Assembly (NCBI GenBank): GCA_030762935.1
Contig: CM060883.1
Span: 53,652,001-53,716,000 of the forward strand
DNA: 64,000 bases
DNA from: Hymenopus coronatus
Lineage: Eukaryota; Arthropoda; Insecta; Mantodea; Hymenopodidae
Reading direction: 5' to 3'
Shown here in pieces: positions 48,701 to 57,700 of the stretch. Position 1 is the first letter of the stretch; the number at the start of each line of letters is the position of its first letter. Position numbers and translations under genes: made by a program. The notes under the pieces are model-generated. The model saw only the letters and a list, made by a program, of their open reading frames with translations. It did no database searches and had not been told where the DNA came from.

Positions 48701-51700
48701 CATTGGTGACATGGACTTTGTGACAGTTGCACTAACATCCTTGTAGAATAAAGTGACCGACTGTCTGATGAATGTAGAACTTGTTGCAGAAATGGATGAA
48801 AGGTCAGACACAATTGTGAACTCTCGAGCATTTTCTACCAATTAGTCAGACTGTCCTGTACAAAGTGGTTACACAAAGGTTATACTATCACAAGTTGCCA
48901 AAACTTCTGTCTGAAGCCTAAAAAAACACAAGGATGGAAGCAGCAATGACATTTCTTATGTGCTACCAGAATGAAGGTGTAACGTTTCTCAATTAGTTGT
49001 CACTGGAGAAGAGATGTGGTAACTGTCTTTTGGGTCAAGAAAGGTATTTAGTTGATGGATTTCACCGCATGAGGAACAGCAATAAATGTGGATGTGTACT
49101 AATGTGACACTAACCAAACTAAGGAGAGTAATGCAGAACAAAGAACATGGCATGTTGAGTTTTGGCACTGTTTTAGTCTATGACAATGCTTGGCCGCATT
49201 CTGCCTTACATACTCAAACTCTTTTGCGATGGTTCCAGTGGGAGGCGTTAGCATCCACCATATAGTCCTGACTTGGCTCCTAGCAACTTCCATCTTTTCC
49301 CAAAATGGCTTGGATGGCAGTGGTTTCAAACAGATGAGGAGCTCAAGGAGAGCTTCAATGGGTGACTACACTCATAGGCCCCAGAAGGGATTTTGAAGTT
49401 TGTGAAGCTGTATGGCAAATGTTGAATGTGAAATTATGTTGAAAAATAGTGGAAAGGGTGTGTGTAATAAGAGTCCCCATAAAGTGATTCCTGGGGAGGG
49501 GAAAAAAAAAGAGCATCAGGATTTACTTTCTAAATTGCCCTCGTGGATCACGCATGGGAAACTCGGAAAGTAGAGGGCTGTCCACTTAGCGAAAGGTAGT
49601 CCCCTAGTGTCAAACATTGTCAGCACAACCCTGTCTACAGAGTCAGTAATAGCATATAGTTATGTCATAAACTGATATCAAAGCATACTTAGTACTAAAA
49701 GCATTCTTGACACACAAATTCATACATTAATACTGGAATGTACTGTAAACATATTGCATTTATCCAAACGCAAGACAATTTTTTTCTCAGATATTAAATT
49801 TAAGACCTTGGGAGTCTTCTTCCATTCATGATATGTTTTCTGAATAGTGTATGAGAAAAAGTAAGTTTCAACTTCCTGGGTACAGCAATCACAAAGCATA
49901 GGGAAGTAGTGAGGAATGCTGCCAAGGTTATGACATATGAGGCAGATTTTGTGCAGTTTATATGTCATGTAAAGTTAATTGTTAATGAATCTAGCGGGAA
50001 TAAGCTATCTCATTAGAAATATGATTTTTCTCAAAGACTAAAATAAAAAATTGCAGGATTTTCTTTCAAATCGGTTGTTGCTCTTAATGTTGAATTGGGA
50101 GCTAGTGGTCAAACAAAAATAGAGAGGTTAGCTGTGCCACCACACATACCGAAACATTTCTATTCTCCCCTCCCAACCATTAAGTGAATTTACATGAAAA
50201 TTCGAATTAGATGTAAAACATTTTACGATTTGTTATGTTGGGAACATTGTCTAAATAGAACATTTTATCCATCATCGTCACCTCCCACCGCATGCATGCT
50301 GGTACATATCTATTCTTCTCTCGCCGTCTATGTGAACTTTCATACAAATTCAAATTCCATAAAAAAAAAAAAAAAAAAAAAAATGAAAAAAAAAAAAAGG
50401 ACTTAATCAGCTTAAGTGCTCTTTAGTTTGATTATCATGCCTTCTTTTTAAGTAGACGATATGCAAAATTCCAAAATTAAGATATGTAAAAAGGGGGATT
50501 AAGATCATCTTGTAATTGGATAAGTATTGTATAATCATATACATTAGTATTAAATTCTTTTAAAATTCTCAAAAGCATAATTACTGGTGCTGAAAACAGT
50601 TACAAGTGAACACTACCTACAAGATTTTATTCATACTTGTACTGAAAGCAATTAAACATACTTTAAAATGCTATCAAATATTTAATATGTACAAAATACC
50701 TAGGTATGTACATATATGTGCTGGAAACACAAAGATAATACACTACTTACATAATGCTATACATTAATACTAAAAACATTGAAGAGCTTATTATTTTCAA
50801 TACAAACTTTACTTGTCCTGAGAACATGTAAAAAGATACTTTACATACAATATCATGCACATCAGTTGTAAACAATTTAAAATATACATATTTGCGATGA
50901 TTTTTTTTTATTTTGGTAATTAATACAATGCTAACACCTCTTATTTTCAACTAAGTGTTCTATCCATTTAGATTATTTAGTGAGTTGGTTTTTGTAATAT
51001 TACATCACATACTATTGTTTAAGTGAACAAAGTAGCTTCAGAAACATGTTTTCCATTTAAATATTACTAAGTGATGTACGGTTACAAGAACCCTAATCTT
51101 GGTTATCACATCACGAAGTTCACAGTACTAAATGGCAATTTGAAATTAAATAAATGCTGTATGTTTATTCGGGTAGTTTTGCTACAAGGCACAATATAGA
51201 GAACAGATTATCATCATTTAAATGAACAGTCCAATCGCTTTACTTTGTTCATTATTGAAATTAGTGTTCACATGTGTATGTGTTCCAAACATGGACATTA
51301 TTGCATTCTGCAAATTGTTTCAAGTTAGGATATGTGTCCATTATTAGGAACAGATAAGTATAGTCTGTTTCATGTTTGTAATTCCAGTGATTAGGAATCC
51401 TTACTGCTCCTCTAATACACTCACTACAGCTCATGAGACAGTGCCATAGGTAAACAAAGTGGAGAGTAGTGATATAGGTAAAGAAGTAAACCTCGCTATA
51501 TCTGCTACAGTTATTTTAACTGAGTTATTTGAAGGTTTTGTGTGTTGATGTCATTTTCCTCATCAATTTTTTACTTTCTCTAGCCCATATGTATAACGTA
51601 CACATTGGATACAGAAGGTATTGTATTCCACCCAAAAATGTCATATATGGATTTCATCAGAAATATACATTTTGAGACCCCTGAATCCCAAAAAAACATT

Positions 51701-54700
51701 TTTAGAAACATGTCTGTGTGTGTGTGTGTCGACAGTATAGTTCAAAAACAAAAAGTTGCTGAAATACCAAACTTGGTATTTAAGATCAGTATCTTCCAAG
51801 GATGCAACTCAAAGAACCCCCCACCCCCAGCTATCCTTTACATGGAACATTTTTTGAAAAATTTTATTTTCTCAAAAATGGCTTTAAAGATTGTTATTAA
51901 AATGTTACATGTTTAAGATAATTTTATGACAAACAAAATGTATATCTTGAATTTTCTGGTAATAGACTTTAAAAACCTCTTCATTCCGAATGACTTTTGT
52001 ATAAGTGGTAAACTATAGAGGAAGACAAAAACTTACTACACAAAAAAATATACATTTTGTTTGTAGAGTTAACCATTTTGGAGATATTCTGTTATTGGAA
52101 TATCTCAAAAAAGTGACACCTTTCCTTTCATCTCTGTTTTGTTTACTCCTAGCCAGCAAAGAGAATCAAATTTCAATTGTTTCACTTAGCAACCAGCTTT
52201 TAAGATTTATCATTTTAGCCTAGTGTATTCTCTTATTTTCCTTCTACTTACAAAGAAGCAAGTAATAAGACCAATTTTGGCAATGTTTATGTCGATTAGC
52301 ATGACAGATAAACGAATAATCTTTTATAAGGAAAGTTTGTGTGTGCAGCAGTAAATGGAACACATCAGATTTTTTTTATTTGCACTCATACACAGTATGC
52401 ATTTTGTTACAATATAAACATAGGATAAATTAATAATATAGCATCATTTATTTTAGACTTCAATGAAACTAATAACTCATACAGTTGTTATATTTCTCTG
52501 AATATAATTTTCTAAATAGGATTTAAATTTTAAAATTGAATTTAAAATTGTACATCACATTGTATTTGCATAATTAAAGTGGTAATGATGGACCAGCCAG
52601 GTTATTTCAATTTGTCAGTGGTCTTGGGTGCTGTATAAATCATCAGCATTTACCAAGTACAACTCATTCCCCCAAAATTTAGCAGGCATAGGCATTTTGA
52701 TGCTTATTACTTTCTCTATACACAGTATGTACATAGTGTATAGAGAAGGTATTGCACTCCACCCAAAAATTCGATACCGAGATTTCACCGGAAATATATG
52801 TTTTAGGGTCCCCAATATCCAAAAAAGGCATTTTCACAAAAAGGTCCCTGTGTGTGTCCGTGTCTGTGAACATGATAACTCAAAAATGAAAAGTCTGTAA
52901 AATACCAAACTTGGTATTTAAGTTTAGTATCTTCCAGAGATGCGACACGAAGATTTTGAGAAAAATCCCCCCACCCCCAACTACTCTTTACATGGAACTT
53001 TTTTCGAAAATTTTTATCTTCTTAAAAATGGCTCTAACGATTTTGATTAAAATTTCATATATTAAACATATTTACCTGACAAATAAAATGTATATCTTGA
53101 ATTTTCTAGGAATAGCCTCTGAAGAGTAGTTTATTCTGGTGAATTTTACGGAATTTTGCATAACTGCTAAACCGTAAGAGATGTACAAAAACTTACTACA
53201 TAAAAAATGTAGAGGACGTTAAAACACACAATTTATGTTATATAAATTTTTTTCATGGAGTTCGTCGTTTTTGTGACATTCCTTATTTTTGGTTTCTGCT
53301 AGGAAAAACATATTTTTCTCATACAGGAACTTGTCAACTCCGATCCATATAAACAAAGGAACTTCATTGACATAGCAACCCGCTTTTGGCTATCACTTTA
53401 ACCTATGGTAGTCCCTTATTTCGCTTCTACTTACCAGGAAGCAAGTAATAAGACTATTTCTGCTAATTTTTTCTGATTAGCATAAAGTAAATAGAAGTAT
53501 AAGCTTTTTAAGAATAATTTGTTGCAGGGATATAGAGAAAGGAATGTGAATGGTACACATCAGATTTTTTTTTTTTATGCACACTGTTTGACAAGTGTAA
53601 TCGCAAATGCAAGATGACCTATGGTCTTTAATTTGTGTATATATAGTGTAAATAAATAACACTGCATGAAATAAAATAAAATGCATGTTATTTATGGGAT
53701 GCTCCTCAACTGCTGTGGTTCTCAGCATCCCATTCTAAATTGGGCGTGAAAGATCACTTAATTTTGCTCCGAGGCCTCTCTATCGGGCTTGAAGTTCTTT
53801 TACATGCCGTAAATCTACGACATAGGACAAACAGCTTTACTTCTCTTCTGAAGGAAGCCATGCCAAGGATGTTTACACCCGAAAAAATCCATTATCCTCT
53901 GCCGGATTTGAACCTGTGACCTTGGGTGTATGAAGTTAGCATGGTAACCATTACACCATGTAGGGCAACTAACACTGCATGAAATTTAATAGATGGTTAA
54001 TAGACACTCAATTTGGTATACAAAACCTGTGTTCTCCGAATACAAATTACAGAGTTTTGCCTTAAAATTGCTAGGTCGTACGTATGCCACTTATCATGCC
54101 CATTTCAACTGTAAGGCACTTTTAGAAAACAAGTGGAAGAATTTGGAGCCTGTGTGTTCTAGCATAATAGCTATGGTGTGAGAGTGCATGTGCATTAAAA
54201 TTGCAGGTTCAAATTCCCATGACAGCAGATTCTTCCTTCCTTCCTTCCTTCCTTCCTTCCTTCACATAGTTGAATGTGACTTACAGGAAACATTGTGCTA
54301 TAATATTTCATTTAACCAATGCTTAAGCTTTTTATTTAAAATTCTGTTAACTATCATTTACATTTCCTAAAATAGAAGGTATATACTGGAAACTTAAATG
54401 AACTAGTTCAAGCTCAACTATCAACATACAAAAAGTAAATAATTGATCAAGTACTTGAAAATTCTAAATATGTGAGAGAGAAAGAGAGAGAGAGATTAAT
54501 GCACAGGGATTGACAATGAAGTCATTTTCCTTCTAGCTTCCCTGTTTTTGGCAACATGTTAGGACACATCTTAAAGCTTGGCATGATTCTAGATGTTCCA
54601 TATTCATAATTTCTTCTTTGGTACATAGTGGGCAGTTTGGTGAGGTTGAAAGGCCAATCCTATAGAGATGATTATTCAGATAATCATGCCCAGTTGAGAC

Positions 54701-57700
54701 AAAAGCTGGCAACAGCTGATTTCCTTGGTCATTTTGGAATTAAAAAATGTTATGAGTTATTACAAAAGTAAGTTTCATTGGTATTAATATTGCAATAAAA
54801 AAGTTAGATACAGGAAGAACAAAAGTAAGCAAACAAATTAGGAATACGTGCAGGTTTCAAAGGAATTGCTCAAAATGGCGACCTCTACATCAATGCACAA
54901 GGATTCCTGAACCCTGTTGAGCATTTCTGATGCATTGCAAATCTCATCACTAGCTGCAATAATATGGACAACTAATGTCTCTTCAGAATCAGTCTGTGAT
55001 GAATACACTATAGTCTAAAGATGACTCCAGAAAATAAAATCCATGGGGTTGAGATCCAGATGAGGTGGCCAGGGCACAGTAGGACTCTCTGCCAATCCAG
55101 TGATTTAGAAAGACTCAATCAAGATGCTCCTGTACGTTTTTTGCATAATGCACAGGAGCTACATCATATTGGAATGACTCCAGAAAATAGCATCTATGGG
55201 GTTGAGATCTGGCAAACAAGGTGGCCAGGGCACTGTCTTCTAATCCAGTGATTTGGGAAGACTGGATTTAGATGCTCCCTCATGCTTATTGCATAATGCA
55301 CAGGAGCTCCATCGTGTTGAAATGCAACTTAGCCCAAACATCAAGAGGCACTTCAGGAATGTTTTATAAGTGTCGCCACATAGCTGAGGCAGAAGAAGAT
55401 ATGGCGCAATGATGCGGTAGAAACAATACTAGCCCATATACTCACCATAAACTGCAGTTGGTAGCTTTTCTGAACAACGGCATGGGGGGTTTCGTATGCC
55501 CATATGTGACTATTCTTGTAATTAAGAATTGGTCCATACCTGGTAAACATGGCCTCATCATAGAACATCAATAATGAAAGAAATTCTGGTGGCTGCCTTA
55601 AGTCCCATTCACAAAACTGCAGGCATAAAATACAATCCTCCGGAGTTACAGCTTGCACTTTTTGCCGATGGAAGGGTTGGAATTGTTCCTCATTCAAGAC
55701 TTGCCATACACTTGTGTGGTTGGTGCTCAATGCACATGCAATAGCACAGGTGCTAGTTGATGGTTCCTCTTGCAGTTTACGCAATACGTTTTCTTCAAAC
55801 TCTGGAGTGCAATGGGTACGTCTTGCACTGCAATCTACTTTATTCGGCACCACAGAACCATGTTCTCGTAAACACCAATCTGCAGACTCGAAAGTAGTCC
55901 AATGGGGCTGCCTTCTATCAGGGTACTTTTTGCTGTAAATCCTTGCAGCTATTATAGAATGACATCCTGCTCTTCACCATACACAAGGTGCATATCGTGT
56001 TCAGCAAAAGTGTAATGTTGCTCCATGTTCCCCGAGTACTATTTAACTGTGAATTTAACTAATATTGTTGTGTAGGGAAGGCAAATACGAAATGAAACAT
56101 GGGAGACTTCAGTAATAAGAGACCTAAGTAAGAAACAATTACCGCATGGTGGCATTAGTGTTTGCCAGGCGTATAAAAGTCATCTATTGGCAGCATTAGG
56201 AATTCATCATGCTGTCACATAGGCATTGAGTGTCTCTTCTACTTTGTGCTATTGCTTATTGCCAACCAACAACTTAAGGCAATGTCAATACACAACCCTC
56301 CAGTCTTAGCCATCAGATGTGAGAGGAAGCAACAGTAAGCAATACCCTGTGCATTGTAAATTATGGTGGTAGTTTGCGATTTTAAGGTATATGCATAATA
56401 TTGATGAGAAGATTAAAAAGAAATGGAAAAACAAATTGCCTATATCCAGGTTTGAACTTGATACCTCAGGTTTATTCAGGTTCATAGTCAATTTGCCTAA
56501 TCATGCACCCAAAGTATAATTATCAGAATTTCCCTGCATTTCTTTAGCTGTTCACCACAACCTGTTATCCATTGCAGTGGCCTACAACTCCATATAGGTC
56601 TACTATGGTAATGTTAAAATTTAGAAGTGCTTCTTCAGAGAGATAAAAGATCGGCTTTACTCAGTGCATGATAAGCTCTAGTTTTGTTTCAAGTGCAGAC
56701 TACATATTTCTTTCTGGTTATGATTCATTGATCCCAATCTCTAATTTGAAAACGTATAACATGGTAACTTGACCTTGTAGACCATTGGTTTCTTATCTTA
56801 TATTGATCAACTAGGAACCATCTACTACCAGTAAAATTTGTGCAGTGTTATTCATTTACACCTGTTCATATGAGGGCAGATGTGACACTCCCTTGAGTCA
56901 TAGAATGATAGGATAATAGTTGTGTGCACTCTGTAGTGAGTACCAGGCTGCTTCAATCAATATTTGTTGTTTAAAACATGTAAGCACCTAACACTTCTTT
57001 GTAAAATGTACATATAGGCTAACACATGCTTTTATAAATTATGCTACAGTAAAGCTAAAACTATCCAGCTTACATGAAAAAATAAGACACCAAGTACTCT
57101 GCAGAAGAAAAATGTTAAGAATAAAGGATTTCAGTTTAATCAAAAAATTATAAGCATTACCATATTGTGAGTCTTCTGGAATAGTAACTTAAAATTCTCC
57201 TTTATTTCATTTCATCCATGCATAACTGAGAACTTCAAATACTTTTTTGCCTTTTGTTAACTTTAGCAACTATATTCAAATACAAAATAATCTCAAGAGA
57301 AAGGTAGCTGGTTTAAATACAGGAGGAGGACAAGTGTGAGCATTGACAAGTTTTGCCCAGTTCTGGTGTAAAATGGAAATATGGAGTATATTAAAATAAA
57401 CAAAATGTTTGTTAATTGATTTAAATAGAAGCATTTAAATATACATTCAAGTGTTAAAAAATTGAGTATGTTACCTTATATGTCTTTCTTTACCTACTCT
57501 TACAAAAGCTCATTCTTCTATTTGCTTCATATTAATGTATTATTTTATTAAATATTGGAAACTATATCAGAAATTAGATAGACATACATTCAAAACATGG
57601 AAATATAAACAACTGAGGTTTCTTTTTACTTTCTCTACACATACTATGTACATAGTGTATAGAGAAGGTATTGTATTACATCCAAAAATTTGATACAGAG

